DNA from: Lactobacillaceae bacterium L1_55_11
GTDB lineage: Bacteria > Bacillota > Bacilli > Lactobacillales > Lactobacillaceae
DNA: 64,000 bases
Assembly: GCA_029433155.1 (NCBI GenBank)
Contig: JAQYTT010000001.1
Coordinates: forward strand, 124,001-188,000
Direction of reading: 5' to 3'
The notes under the pieces were generated by a model. It was not told where the DNA came from. It made no database searches and was given only the letters and a program-made list of their open reading frames with translations. Positions 53,759 through 63,654 of the stretch are shown here, one piece after another. Positions within the stretch are counted from its first letter, which is position 1, and each line of letters begins with the position of its first letter. The translations under genes were made by a program, and so were the position numbers.

Positions 53759-54554
53759 ATGGGCCACCTCCCCAGTGATTTAAGGGCCCATGGCCCTGGC
53801 CAACCTGGATTGGCTTGGTCAAAATAGTATTCAGGTAAGCTTTAGCCGCCTGGACAGCTGCCAGCACGCTCTTTCCCTGTGCTAGTTGGGCGGTAATCAC
53901 GGATGAGAAGGTATCACCAGTGCCGTGCTTGCGTGGACTGTCAACGTGCTGGCCATCAAGGATATGAACCGACCCATCAGCCAGCAGGAGGTAATCCTGG
54001 TTGTGGTCGCCATCTTGGTGGCCACCCTTGATGACTACGTTTTGTGGGCCCATGGTTTGGATGGTTTTAGCCGCCTGGGCAATTTCGGCCTGGGTCTTCA
54101 AAGAATGACCGACCATGACCTCAGCCTCTGGCAGGTTCGGGGTGACGACGGTTGCCAGGGGGAGCAGCTCTGCAATGACGGTTTGGATGGCATCCTCGGT
54201 GAGCAGGTGGGCGCCGCCCTTGGCCACCATGACTGGATCGACGACTAGGGGACCTAAATCTCCAGTTTTTAGATTTTTGACCACGGCTTGAACTCGTTTT
54301 CGGTCAAAGAGGGCCCCGGTTTTGACGGCCTTAATTTTGAAATCAGCCCGGATGGAGTCAAATTGGGCGTCAATCATTTCACTTGGCAGGGGGAAGATGT
54401 TCTGGACCCCCAGCGTGTTTTGAGCGGTCACACCGGTGACCACGGCCGTGCTAAACACCCGCCATTGTTGGAGGGTTTTGATGTCGGCCATCATGCCCGC
54501 CCCACCACCAGAATCAGTGCCGGCCACGGTTAGGACTTCAGTAAATTCAGTCAT
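53751..54554 (-). CDS. thiD: Hydroxymethylpyrimidine/phosphomethylpyrimidine kinase
   Basis: Phosphorylates HMP twice for thiamine synthesis. The 267-residue ribokinase-family protein has TVAGTDSGGGAGMMADIKT, VTGVTAQNTLGV, VVDPVMVAKGG, VVTPNLPEAEVM and HGTGDTFSS. I chose ATG 54554 (MTEFTEVLTVAG): GGAG lies just upstream, and the open frame beyond runs into the riboswitch terminator. With thiE and thiM it allows salvage of HMP and thiazole; no de novo thiC or thiG is seen. Confidence 0.94.
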   Translation of the reverse strand: MTEFTEVLTVAGTDSGGGAGMMADIKTLQQWRVFSTAVVTGVTAQNTLGVQNIFPLPSEMIDAQFDSIRADFKIKAVKTGALFDRKRVQAVVKNLKTGDLGPLVVDPVMVAKGGAHLLTEDAIQTVIAELLPLATVVTPNLPEAEVMVGHSLKTQAEIAQAAKTIQTMGPQNVVIKGGHQDGDHNQDYLLLADGSVHILDGQHVDSPRKHGTGDTFSSVITAQLAQGKSVLAAVQAAKAYLNTILTKPIQVGQGHGPLNHWGGGPYV

Positions 54555-54594
54555 GAAAACTCCTTTTGCGTTAAAGCGCGCAGGATTTTGCCAA

Positions 54595-54626
54595 TAAAAA
54601 AGCACACCACAGGAAGATGGTGTGCT
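54595..54626 (-). terminator. Terminator of the TPP riboswitch
   Basis: On the minus strand AGCACACCA pairs perfectly with TGGTGTGCT, followed by T6, between the TPP aptamer and thiD. TPP binding should favour it. Confidence 0.88.
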
Positions 54627-54666
54627 GGTTGGCAAAAGGCAAAGTGCGCCTCTTTACCAAAAACAG

Positions 54667-54743
54667 GCCACGTTCCTACGCTAGTTCTAACTAGAATCAG
54701 GTTCAATGGGTCTCATCTCAGCCGCAAGCGGCACCCCAGTGGA
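54667..54743 (-). promoter_or_regulatory. TPP riboswitch (thi-box) of thiDEM
   Basis: The minus strand carries the conserved thi-box: CTGGGGTGCC, GGCTGAGATGAGACCC, TTGAACCTGATT and the closing CTAGCGTAGGAACGTGG. All expected helices are present. It binds thiamine pyrophosphate and switches off the thiD-thiE-thiM operon through the terminator about 40 bases downstream. Confidence 0.96.
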
Positions 54744-54909
54744 CAGTTAATGATTAATTGTGCGGTTAAATACGGTCATAATGTAGCACGGCCAGCCCAC
54801 CTTGTCGAGCAAAAGTTTCATCGCCGTTTTGATTGGTGGCGGCAGCCGGCCAGCTTTTTGTTAAAATAGGAGCAATTATTGACCCACGCGTTACCAGAGG
54901 AGGTTGACC

Positions 54910-55704
54910 ATGCCCACAATTACTCGGATTGGTACCCAAAAGCGGGCTGGCCGTTATAATGTTGATCTGGATGGTCGCTTTGCCTTTGGCGTGGCCGAAA
55001 GTGTCTTGATTAAATACGGCCTGGTCAAAGGACGGGAACTTAGTCCGGCGATGATTGAAGAAATTCAACTCGATGACCAGGTGGCTCAGGCCTTAAAAAT
55101 TGCGCTGAACTACCTGGGACCCGCGCTAAGAACGGTTCACCAGGTCCAAGAGCGATTAAACCAAAAGGAAATTAAGCCCGAGGTCCAGGGCCTAGTCATT
55201 GAAAAGTTAATTGCCAACCAATACTTGGATGATTTGAACTATGCCCGCCATTACGTAGCCAATAAGCAAAAGTTCCAGCCGCGGGGGCCCTTGGTCATTG
55301 CGGCCGATTTACGTCTAGCGGGCGTTGATCCGAATTTCATCGAAACGGCCCTGGCTGATTACTCCGAAGAACAGCAGTTGGCGGTGGCTCAAAAGTTGGG
55401 TGCCCATGCCCAGAAGACCAACCGCCGCGATGCCCAGTACCTCCAGCAACAAAAGGTGGTTCGGGCCATCGCCCAAAAGGGTTTCTCCTTTGACATTGCC
55501 CAGGCCTCGGCAGCCAACTTGGACTGGTCCACCGATGAAGAAGAGGAAGAGGCCAAGTTGACCCGCCAACTAGACAAGCTCAACCACCGCTACCGGAACG
55601 AACCCGCCCGGTCACGTTTTTACAAAATAAAAAACAAACTATACAGTCAGGGCTTCCCCTTAGATATGATTGAAAACGCCCTTGATGAAGCCAATCTCGA
55701 CTAG
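54910..55704 (+). CDS. recX: RecA regulator RecX
   Basis: A 264-residue RecX protein with three or more three-helix repeats, the long form typical of lactic acid bacteria. Typical segments are RYNVDLDGRFAFGVAESVLIKYGLVKGREL, ALNYLGPALRTVHQVQERLNQKEI and FQPRGPLVIAADLRLAGVD. RecX modulates RecA filaments. ATG 54910 has AGAGGAGG upstream; an in-frame TTG two codons earlier is less likely. Divergent from the thi operon. No cysteine. Confidence 0.92.
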   Translation: MPTITRIGTQKRAGRYNVDLDGRFAFGVAESVLIKYGLVKGRELSPAMIEEIQLDDQVAQALKIALNYLGPALRTVHQVQERLNQKEIKPEVQGLVIEKLIANQYLDDLNYARHYVANKQKFQPRGPLVIAADLRLAGVDPNFIETALADYSEEQQLAVAQKLGAHAQKTNRRDAQYLQQQKVVRAIAQKGFSFDIAQASAANLDWSTDEEEEEAKLTRQLDKLNHRYRNEPARSRFYKIKNKLYSQGFPLDMIENALDEANLD

Positions 55705-55765
55705 GCTTAGCCTTTAAATTATGGTATGCTTAACCTAGAATTTGGTGTTGGAGTGTGACCATAGC

Positions 55766-56335
55766 ATGATTGTTGATAAACCAAGTCGCGGACCGCGCGA
55801 AGGGGATGTCATCACGATCAAAAGCTATAAGCATGACGGCTCGCTGCATCGAACTTGGCGGGATACAATGGTTTTAAAAACCAGCGAGAACGCCTTAATT
55901 GGGTTGAATGATCATACCCTAGTTACTGAAGATAACGGACGGCGGTGGGTGACCCGGGAGCCAGCGATTGTGTACTTTCACAAGAAGTACTGGTTCAACA
56001 TTATTGCCATGATTCGCGATAATGGGGTTTCTTACTACTGCAACCTGGCCTCTCCTTACGTACTGGACAAGGAGGCCCTCAAGTATATCGATTATGACCT
56101 TGATGTTAAGGTCTTTCCGGACGGAGAGAAGCACTTGTTGGATGCGGACGAATACGCCGCCCACAGCAAAAAGTGGCACTATCCACCCGAAATTGATCGA
56201 ATTTTGAAGGCCCACGTAAAAATCTTGGTTGACTGGATTAACCATAATCAGGGGCCGTTTTCACAGGGATATATTGATGTTTGGTACGCCCGCTATCAAT
56301 TCCTGATGCAGCAGCGGTTAAAAGATCGTCGTTGA
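55766..56335 (+). CDS. ntdP: DUF402 nucleoside tri/diphosphate phosphatase
   Basis: A 189-residue protein of the DUF402 family (YgaC, NtdP), metal-dependent hydrolases of nucleoside tri- and diphosphates. Family blocks are [58 protein letters not shown] and [26 protein letters not shown] 55766 is preferred; GGAG at 55750-55753 is 12 bases away. A TG-n extended -10 (TATGCT, 55725-55730) lies upstream. Followed by a terminator. Confidence 0.9.
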   Translation: MIVDKPSRGPREGDVITIKSYKHDGSLHRTWRDTMVLKTSENALIGLNDHTLVTEDNGRRWVTREPAIVYFHKKYWFNIIAMIRDNGVSYYCNLASPYVLDKEALKYIDYDLDVKVFPDGEKHLLDADEYAAHSKKWHYPPEIDRILKAHVKILVDWINHNQGPFSQGYIDVWYARYQFLMQQRLKDRR

Positions 56336-56342
56336 CACTAAG

Positions 56343-56365
56343 ACACGCCTAGCGTGTTTTTTTTT
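56343..56365 (+). terminator. Terminator after ntdP
   Basis: ACACGC-CTA-GCGTGT followed by T8; a short but perfect stem. Confidence 0.85.
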
Positions 56366-56392
56366 ACCTAACTTTAGGCCAGGAGCAAAGCA

Positions 56393-59300
56393 ATGACCTT
56401 AGAAATTATCATGGACCGCGGACAGGCCGATTTTCGGGCTGACATGCTTGCAAAAATTAAGACCGATTTGGCTGAAAATCCCCAGCTGTCAGTCTATTAC
56501 TTGGTGCCAAACCACATTAAGTTTGACAGCGAAGTGGATGTCTTGCAGCGTTTTGCCACCCTAAATGGCTTCCAACCTGACCAGGTATATGCCCAAAGCC
56601 GGTTGCAGGTTTATTCGCTCAGCCGTCTAGCCTGGACCCTGCTCAACGGCGCCGGCCTCCAGCAGCCACCGGTCTTGCAGACGGCCGGCCTATACATGCT
56701 GGTTAGTCAGATTTTAAATGACCGGGCGGCTCAGCTGCCAGTCTTTGCCCGGATGCAAAATAAAAAGGGCTTTATGGCAACCTTGGTAGCTCAGTTACTA
56801 GAACTGCGGGCCAGTCAGGTCAGCCCGGCCGATTTGCTGTCGATTTTAGACCAGACTGACGTTAGTGATCAGGATTACCAGTGGTACTTAAAGCAGGGGC
56901 TCGACCAAAAGCTCCGCGACCTGTCGGTGGTCAGTGAGGCCTTTAACGAGGCCCTGGGGGACCAGTGGCTAACCAGCCAGGACGTCCTGGCCGACTTTGC
57001 CAGTAAAATCAGCCACCTGAACCTAGAAAACGTGGCCTTTTACATCGATGGTTTCAACGGTTTTACCAACGCGGAATGGGGGATTATTCAGCAGTTAGTG
57101 GCCCATTATCCGGTAACGGTTGGCCTCTTAGGACAGGCTGACCGCCTCGGTCAGCAAGAAGAGGGCGATGTTTTTGAGCGGCCAATGACGACTGCCCAGC
57201 GCTTAATTGCGACGGCTAAGCAGGCCCAAGTGCCCTATGAAATCCAGGCCGCTAAGCACCAGCGCCCCCTGTCTGATAGCCTGGCAGTCAGCCTATCAGC
57301 CTGGGAACATCTCGGTCAGTACCAATCCCTGCCCCTTGTCCAACAACCAGACCAGTTCCAGGCCTTTATGGCCGAGAATTCGGTCACTGAATTAGAAGAG
57401 GTGGCCCGGCGAATCCGGCAGTCGCTAGCAGCTGACCCCAGCCTGCGCCTAAAGGATATCTTGATTGTGGCCCGGGACCTCGACCCTTACACCACCCAGA
57501 TTCCAACCGTGATGGACCAGTTTGACCTGCCTTATTTTTTGGATAACGACCTTAAGATGGCCAACCATCCCATCGTGGAGCTGGTCACCAACCTTTTAAA
57601 ACCTAAAAACCAGTTATTCTACCACCAGAACCTGCTGGCCATCCTCAAAACCGGCTATGTCCGTCCCCACCAGGGGCCAGAGGCGGTCGCCGAAGATGAG
57701 TACTTTGAAGCGGTTGATTATTTAGAAAATTACGTGCTTGGACACCAGCCCAGTGCCCAGCGTTGGCTGGATTACCGCCAGCCCTTTGCCCTTTATGAGT
57801 TGGATCGCAACGATGATGAGACCGACCTGAGTTCAGATGCGGTCGTGAACCGGCGGATTAACATTATCCGTCAGTTCATTGGCAGCGCCCTCCAAGACTT
57901 CGAACAGCAATTAAGCCAGGCTGACACCATGCAGGCCGCTGCGACCGCACTGATGGACTGGCTTAACCAGTACCGGGTCCCAGAAATGATGATGGCCCAG
58001 CGCGACCAGTGGGCCGAGCAGGGAGACCTGCAACGGGCCCAGCAGGTCGGCGAAGTTTGGCAGCTCTTTGTCCAAAGTCTAGACCAGATGGTGGCCATTT
58101 CTGGGGACCAGCCTTACGACCTGCCCCATTTCCGGGATAGCCTGTTAGCCGGTTTTGCCGGGGCTAATTTCACCGGGATTCCCAACCAGCTCGACCAGCT
58201 TACAATTTCCGAAGCCGGGATTGTTCAAAGCCAAAATTACCGCCAGCTGTACTTCATCGGCGGTAGCCGGCAGAACCTACCGGCCCAAGTCAAGACCCGG
58301 GCGATGATTAACGATGCCGAACGCCTCCTAGTCCAGCCAGCCCTGGCGAAACAAGACCAGCCCCGTTACCTACAAGACACGGCCCAGCAGCAGATGGCGA
58401 CTGAAAACCTGCTCTTTTATGGTGCCCTCATGGCCACCACGGAAGCCGTCACTCTGTCCTATCCACTCATCAATGCGGCTGGTGAATTGAATGAAATTTC
58501 ACCTTACTACCAGCGCCTGCTTTATCATTTTCAAACCAGGCCCACACCAGTGCCAATCCGTCCCAAGGACAGTCAGGACCTACTTGATCACTATGTAGGA
58601 ACCGATGCAGCCACGGTTAGTCAACTGCTTAAGTTGCCGGCTAATCAGGACCACCAGCCTAGCTTTAAGACCCTGGTGAAGTTGTTACGGGCCCAGAACC
58701 AGGGCGAGCGTCTCCAGCGGGTCTTTGCTGGCCGGGATTACCAAAACCGGGTCGTGCCGGTCAAAAAAGAATTGACCCAGCAGCTTTTCCGCCTGCCCCT
58801 AAACGTCTCGATTTCCCAGCTGGAAAGTTACTACCGTAACCCGCTGGACTATTTCCTGCGTTATGGTTTGCGCCTGCAGGAACGGCCCCGCTATGAAATT
58901 AACAGCGCCCAGACTGGGACCATTTACCATGCCGTTTTAGAGGACGTGGTTGGGCAGCTAATCGCTAACCAGCAAAACCTGCGCGACCTCTCCGATGCTG
59001 ACCTGGCTCAATTGGTTCAGCGATCGCTTACTGGTGTTTTACAATCCCCCGAATTTGACCTACTGACAGAAAGTGGACAGCCCCAGGCAATCAGCGCCTA
59101 CCTAGCCCAGGTCAGTGACCAGCTCTTTACTCAGATGCGCCAGGCGGCGATGACCAATCAGTCGGCCCCAGCCCAGGTCGAGGCCCTCTTTGGCTTCCCC
59201 CAGGGCAAGTTGACCGGACTTAAGTTTAAGGACCAGGGCAACCAGGTCCTCGTCCGGGGGAAGCTGGACCGCTTGGACCGGCAAGACCCCGCTGGCCAGT

Positions 59301-59908
59301 ACGGTACGATTGTTGACTACAAGTCCAATGGCAAGGAATTTGACTGGGGCCAGGCCTATGATGGTTTGCAGATGCAGTTACTAACCTATTGGCAGGCGGC
59401 CCAGAAAAACCACGCCAACCTGAATTTGGGTCAGATTGGCGGGGCCTTCTTTGCCCCAATCCAGGGTAAGGTGCGGCCGATTAAGGACTTCAGGGGTGAC
59501 CTGAACGCCATGCTAACCGGGCAGACCGACCCAGCCCAGTTCAAGTACCGTGGCCTATTTTTGGCCGAAGACGCCTATTTGGATAACTTGGACCAGGTTG
59601 ATCCGGGCCAAAGTGCGACCCACTACCAGCTGCAAAGAAAGGCTGACGGTGCCCTGGCCAGTCGTAGTGACGGCGTAGCAGCCGCTGACTTGGATCGGCT
59701 CTTAGACCGCAACCAGGAAAATATTATCCAGGCTAGCCGTCAAGTGGCCGCTGGTTATTTCCCACTTAACCCGGTCCAGACCAGTCTGCAATACAGTCCT
59801 TACCGCGATATTTTGCGCTTTGACCGGGCTCTGGGTGACCAGTACCGGCCAGTTACAAAAAACAACAAGGCCGCCATCATTAAGCGCCTGAAGGAGGAGC
59901 AAGAATAG
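56393..59908 (+). CDS. rexB: ATP-dependent exonuclease subunit RexB (AddB family)
   Basis: A 1171-residue subunit of the RexAB double-strand break resection enzyme. The N-terminus (LEIIMDRGQADFRADM) aligns with the AddB Walker A region but lacks GxxGSGKT. The C-terminal nuclease has VRGKLDRLDR, then DYKS and the QMQLLTYW motif. The four iron-sulphur cysteines of AddB are absent: YYRNPLDYFLRYGLRLQERP and LQYSPYRDILRFD carry no Cys. I find no Cys in the whole protein. This is the RexB rather than AddB form. The stop overlaps the rexA GTG by one base. Confidence 0.93.
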   Translation: MTLEIIMDRGQADFRADMLAKIKTDLAENPQLSVYYLVPNHIKFDSEVDVLQRFATLNGFQPDQVYAQSRLQVYSLSRLAWTLLNGAGLQQPPVLQTAGLYMLVSQILNDRAAQLPVFARMQNKKGFMATLVAQLLELRASQVSPADLLSILDQTDVSDQDYQWYLKQGLDQKLRDLSVVSEAFNEALGDQWLTSQDVLADFASKISHLNLENVAFYIDGFNGFTNAEWGIIQQLVAHYPVTVGLLGQADRLGQQEEGDVFERPMTTAQRLIATAKQAQVPYEIQAAKHQRPLSDSLAVSLSAWEHLGQYQSLPLVQQPDQFQAFMAENSVTELEEVARRIRQSLAADPSLRLKDILIVARDLDPYTTQIPTVMDQFDLPYFLDNDLKMANHPIVELVTNLLKPKNQLFYHQNLLAILKTGYVRPHQGPEAVAEDEYFEAVDYLENYVLGHQPSAQRWLDYRQPFALYELDRNDDETDLSSDAVVNRRINIIRQFIGSALQDFEQQLSQADTMQAAATALMDWLNQYRVPEMMMAQRDQWAEQGDLQRAQQVGEVWQLFVQSLDQMVAISGDQPYDLPHFRDSLLAGFAGANFTGIPNQLDQLTISEAGIVQSQNYRQLYFIGGSRQNLPAQVKTRAMINDAERLLVQPALAKQDQPRYLQDTAQQQMATENLLFYGALMATTEAVTLSYPLINAAGELNEISPYYQRLLYHFQTRPTPVPIRPKDSQDLLDHYVGTDAATVSQLLKLPANQDHQPSFKTLVKLLRAQNQGERLQRVFAGRDYQNRVVPVKKELTQQLFRLPLNVSISQLESYYRNPLDYFLRYGLRLQERPRYEINSAQTGTIYHAVLEDVVGQLIANQQNLRDLSDADLAQLVQRSLTGVLQSPEFDLLTESGQPQAISAYLAQVSDQLFTQMRQAAMTNQSAPAQVEALFGFPQGKLTGLKFKDQGNQVLVRGKLDRLDRQDPAGQYGTIVDYKSNGKEFDWGQAYDGLQMQLLTYWQAAQKNHANLNLGQIGGAFFAPIQGKVRPIKDFRGDLNAMLTGQTDPAQFKYRGLFLAEDAYLDNLDQVDPGQSATHYQLQRKADGALASRSDGVAAADLDRLLDRNQENIIQASRQVAAGYFPLNPVQTSLQYSPYRDILRFDRALGDQYRPVTKNNKAAIIKRLKEEQE

Positions 59909-62900
59909 TGGCAAAGCAATTCACCCCTAAACAAGCTCAGGCCATTGAGGCCGATGGGCATGATATTTTGGTGGCCGCTTCGGCTGGTTCTGGTAAAACC
60001 ACCGTCTTAATTGAGCGCCTCCTGCGTAAAATTTTGGCCGGCCAGAGCGTTAATTCAGTCCTGATGGTGACCTTTACCAACGCCGCGGCGGCCGAAATGA
60101 AGGCCCGGTTGGAAAGTGCCCTCCAAGAAGCCCTAAGTCAAAGCCAGGATCCAGCGCTGCAAAAGCACCTGCGCCAGCAGCTGACCCTGCTCTCGGTGGC
60201 CCACATTTCCACCATTGATGCTTTCGCCCTCCACCTGATTGAGCAGTATTACTACAAGATTGGGCTCGACCCGCAGTTTCGGCTCCTATCGGATACGGCC
60301 GAACGGGAAATGCTGCGTCAGGAAGTCATCGGTGAACTCTTCAGTCAGCACTACGACCAGGACCAGCCTGGTTATCCTGATTTCATTGACCTGGTCAATA
60401 ATTTTGGGAACCCGAACCAGGATACGGCCCTCAAGGAAGCAGTGTTGAAGTTGACGGACTTTGCCGAGGCCCGTCCCGACGGCGCTCAGTGGCTGGCAAG
60501 TTTAGCCCAGGGTGCTGACAACGCTAAATCACTGACTGAAACTGATCTCTACCAGGATTATCTCTATCCGAGTCTACTCAGTGAAATTAACCGCTACCTG
60601 GCCACAGCTGACCAGCTGTTAGCCAGGGTAGGCGGCCAGGAAGCCCTCAAAAAAACCGCGGCTGGCCTGACGACCTTAAAGGACTACCTGGGGGAACTCA
60701 AGGCCGCCTTAAGTGGCAGCTGGGACCAGATTCAGGCCATCTTGAACAACCCACCTAAGCTGACTTTGGAAAAGAAGAACAGTAAGGGGGTTAAGGATGA
60801 TCCCACCTTAATCAACCTGCTCCAGGAGGCCACCGACCTTAAAAATGACCTCATCAGCAGCAAGGGTCTGGTCAACGACCTAACTTCATCCTACTTCCTC
60901 TTTAACGAAGGCCAGTGGCAGTTAGTTAATCAGCAGGGGACCCGACTAACCAAGACCCTGGTCAACCTGACCCGCCAGTTCCAGACCGCCTTTACTGAAC
61001 GAAAGCGGGCCGACCAACTCCTAGACTTTGCCGATTTGGTTACCCTGGCCCTGCAAATTCTGGACCAAGACGACCTGCAATCTTTGATTCAAAGCCAGTT
61101 TGCCGAAATCATGGTTGATGAGTACCAAGACATTAACCAGTTGCAGGAAAGTCTGCTCCAAAGGCTATCTAACGGCCGCAATCTCTACATGGTTGGTGAC
61201 GTTAAGCAGAGTATTTACGGTTTCCGCCAGGCCGACCCCGGTCTCTTTTCTAAAAAATACCGGGACTTTGCCCAGGCCGATAATCCCAATGAACGGATTG
61301 AACTGGCGGAAAATTTCCGGTCTCAGAAGAACGTGGCCGGCATTACCAACCTGGTCTTTACCCAATTAATGGACCAGGAACTGGGTGACATTCCTTACCA
61401 GGACGCCGCCCGTCTAATTGCTAAGGCCGATTTTCCTAGCTCAGTGCCACCAGTTTTTGACCTGGATCTAATTCAGTTGGACCAGGACGAAGAAGCCGTT
61501 AGTGAACAGGGTGGCGACAAGCGCACGGTCCAGTACCAGCACCTGGCTGCCAAGATTAAGGATTTGATGGCCAATGGTTCGGTCTATGACCAGGGCGAGG
61601 GGGCCAAGCGCCCAGTCCGTTTCAGTGACATTGCCATTTTGACCCGGTCCAAGGGTGGCTATGTTGAGCTAATTCGGGCCCTTAACCAGGCTCAGATTCC
61701 AGTTCAAGCCGGTGGGGCCGGTGATTACTTCCAAACCATGGAAGTTTACATTGTCTTAGATGTACTTAAAATCTTAGACAACCCCCACCAAGACATTCCC
61801 TTAGCGGCGATTTTAAGGGCGCCGATGTTTGGCTTTGATGAAAACGACCTGGCTGAAATTCGGCTGGCTGATCCTGACCATGACTTTTGGACCGCCTTTA
61901 GGGCCTATGCCAAGGAGGATGAGCGGGCCCAGGCCGTCTTAGCCCAACTTCAATCCTGGCAGCAGTTAGCCCGCCAAAATGATTTGGTTGGTACTCTGCG
62001 GGCGATTTATGAGCAGACCGGCTGGCTGGACTACGTGGGGGCGATGCCCGGTGGCGCTCAGCGCCAGGCCAACCTGCAGGCCCTTTACCGCTATGCCGAA
62101 AGCTTCCAGGAAAACCAGCATGCCGGCCTCTTCCGCTTTATCCGCTACGTCGAACTCTTACAGGATAGTGGTGGTGATTTGGGCGAGGTCAGTCAGGAAA
62201 CCGAAGAAGAAGCGGTCAGTCTGATGACCATCCATGCCTCTAAGGGGCTGGAATTTCCGATTATCATCCTGCCCGAATTTGAAAAGAAGTTTAATGTTAG
62301 TGACCAGCAGGGGACCTTCCTCCTGCAAAAGGATGCTGGGATTGGGCTGGACTACGTTCAAAAACAGGCCGGCGTTAAGATGCCAACCCTGACCAAATTA
62401 GCGGTCAAGGCCGCCTTGAAGCAGCAGGCTTGGTCAGAAGAAATGCGGCTTTTGTACGTGGCCCTAACCCGGGCCAAGCAACAGTTATATGTCATTGGGG
62501 CTGTCAATGTCGATGACGAGGGCCTGAGTAAGGGTAATCTGGCTGGTCTTTGGGACCAGGGCCGGCAGAGTCAGGGGCAGTTTTTGCCGGTTGATTTGCG
62601 TCTGCAGGCCGTTAGTTACCTAGACTGGTTGATTCTAAGCCTGGCTAGGACCGGTAATCCGGTCCTAGAAGACTGGTTTAGTGCCAGCCTGACTGACCTT
62701 GGTCCGGCTGGTTCCTTGGGTGATCAGAGTCCAACTGATGTTAACGTTTCGGTTAAGCTAGTACCAGCCAGTGAAATTAGCCAGGCCGAAACCAAGCGCC
62801 AGGCCCGCCAGTCTGAGCCGGCCGACCTGGAAGGCTTGTGGACGCCGGGCGCCGAGGTTGAGCGGGCTAAAGAAATACTTGCTTACCGTTACCCGCATCC

Positions 62901-63654
62901 CGTTGCCACCCAAACGGCAGCTTACCAGTCAGTTAGTGAGGCCAAACGCCTCTTTGAAGACCCAGACCGCCAGCACTTGGTTTCCGTTTCAGTCGATGAA
63001 AGTGGTGACCTCAAAAAGGCGGGGCCGGTCTTTGCCGACCAACTGCCCCAGCCAGCCTTTATGGAAAGTGGTCAGCAAAAGCCTTCCCGAGCCGCGGTAG
63101 GAACCGCTACTCACCTGATTTTGCAACTGTTAGACTTTAGCCAACCCAATACCGAGGCCGACCTAGATACATTGCTCAACCAGTTAGGCGACCAGGGGCG
63201 GATTAGCACGGCGGTGGCCGACCTCGTTAACCTGGGACAGATTGAACGGTTTTTGCAGTCCGACTTTGCCCAGCGAGTTGGCCGTCACCAGGCCAGCCTC
63301 CACCAGGAGGCCACCTTTGCCATGTTGATGCCGGCCGTGGACCTCTACCAAAATCCGAGTGCCGTTGACTTGCAGGCTGATTTGGGTTCGGACCAGATTT
63401 TAGTTCATGGTATTATTGACGGGTACTATTTAGACCATCAGCACCATACCGTGCAACTCTTTGACTATAAGACCGACTACGTCCGTCCGGGCAACCGGCG
63501 TGCTGATTTGGAAAAGATTCGGCGACGTTATTACGGTCAGCTGCGGCTTTACCAACAGGCCCTGCAGCAGGAATATCCGGACTACCAAGTCCAACCACCC
63601 CAGATAATCGCCCTCAGTAGTGGGGATGTAATTACCCTAGATAAGGAGCAGTGA
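59908..63654 (+). CDS. rexA: ATP-dependent helicase/exonuclease subunit RexA (AddA)
   Basis: A 1248-residue UvrD-like helicase fused to a nuclease. Motifs: ASAGSGKTT (24-32), TFTNAAAAEMK, DEYQDINQLQ, VGDVKQSIYGFR, LAENFRS, MTIHASKGLEFPIIILPEF and VALTRAKQQLYV. The C-terminal nuclease has VGTATHLILQL, then VHGIIDGYY and LFDYKTDYV. With RexB it resects broken ends and recognises Chi-like sites. GTG start at 59908 has GGAGGAGC upstream. No cysteine seen in the full length. The stop overlaps the rhomboid ATG. Confidence 0.95.
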   Translation: MAKQFTPKQAQAIEADGHDILVAASAGSGKTTVLIERLLRKILAGQSVNSVLMVTFTNAAAAEMKARLESALQEALSQSQDPALQKHLRQQLTLLSVAHISTIDAFALHLIEQYYYKIGLDPQFRLLSDTAEREMLRQEVIGELFSQHYDQDQPGYPDFIDLVNNFGNPNQDTALKEAVLKLTDFAEARPDGAQWLASLAQGADNAKSLTETDLYQDYLYPSLLSEINRYLATADQLLARVGGQEALKKTAAGLTTLKDYLGELKAALSGSWDQIQAILNNPPKLTLEKKNSKGVKDDPTLINLLQEATDLKNDLISSKGLVNDLTSSYFLFNEGQWQLVNQQGTRLTKTLVNLTRQFQTAFTERKRADQLLDFADLVTLALQILDQDDLQSLIQSQFAEIMVDEYQDINQLQESLLQRLSNGRNLYMVGDVKQSIYGFRQADPGLFSKKYRDFAQADNPNERIELAENFRSQKNVAGITNLVFTQLMDQELGDIPYQDAARLIAKADFPSSVPPVFDLDLIQLDQDEEAVSEQGGDKRTVQYQHLAAKIKDLMANGSVYDQGEGAKRPVRFSDIAILTRSKGGYVELIRALNQAQIPVQAGGAGDYFQTMEVYIVLDVLKILDNPHQDIPLAAILRAPMFGFDENDLAEIRLADPDHDFWTAFRAYAKEDERAQAVLAQLQSWQQLARQNDLVGTLRAIYEQTGWLDYVGAMPGGAQRQANLQALYRYAESFQENQHAGLFRFIRYVELLQDSGGDLGEVSQETEEEAVSLMTIHASKGLEFPIIILPEFEKKFNVSDQQGTFLLQKDAGIGLDYVQKQAGVKMPTLTKLAVKAALKQQAWSEEMRLLYVALTRAKQQLYVIGAVNVDDEGLSKGNLAGLWDQGRQSQGQFLPVDLRLQAVSYLDWLILSLARTGNPVLEDWFSASLTDLGPAGSLGDQSPTDVNVSVKLVPASEISQAETKRQARQSEPADLEGLWTPGAEVERAKEILAYRYPHPVATQTAAYQSVSEAKRLFEDPDRQHLVSVSVDESGDLKKAGPVFADQLPQPAFMESGQQKPSRAAVGTATHLILQLLDFSQPNTEADLDTLLNQLGDQGRISTAVADLVNLGQIERFLQSDFAQRVGRHQASLHQEATFAMLMPAVDLYQNPSAVDLQADLGSDQILVHGIIDGYYLDHQHHTVQLFDYKTDYVRPGNRRADLEKIRRRYYGQLRLYQQALQQEYPDYQVQPPQIIALSSGDVITLDKEQ

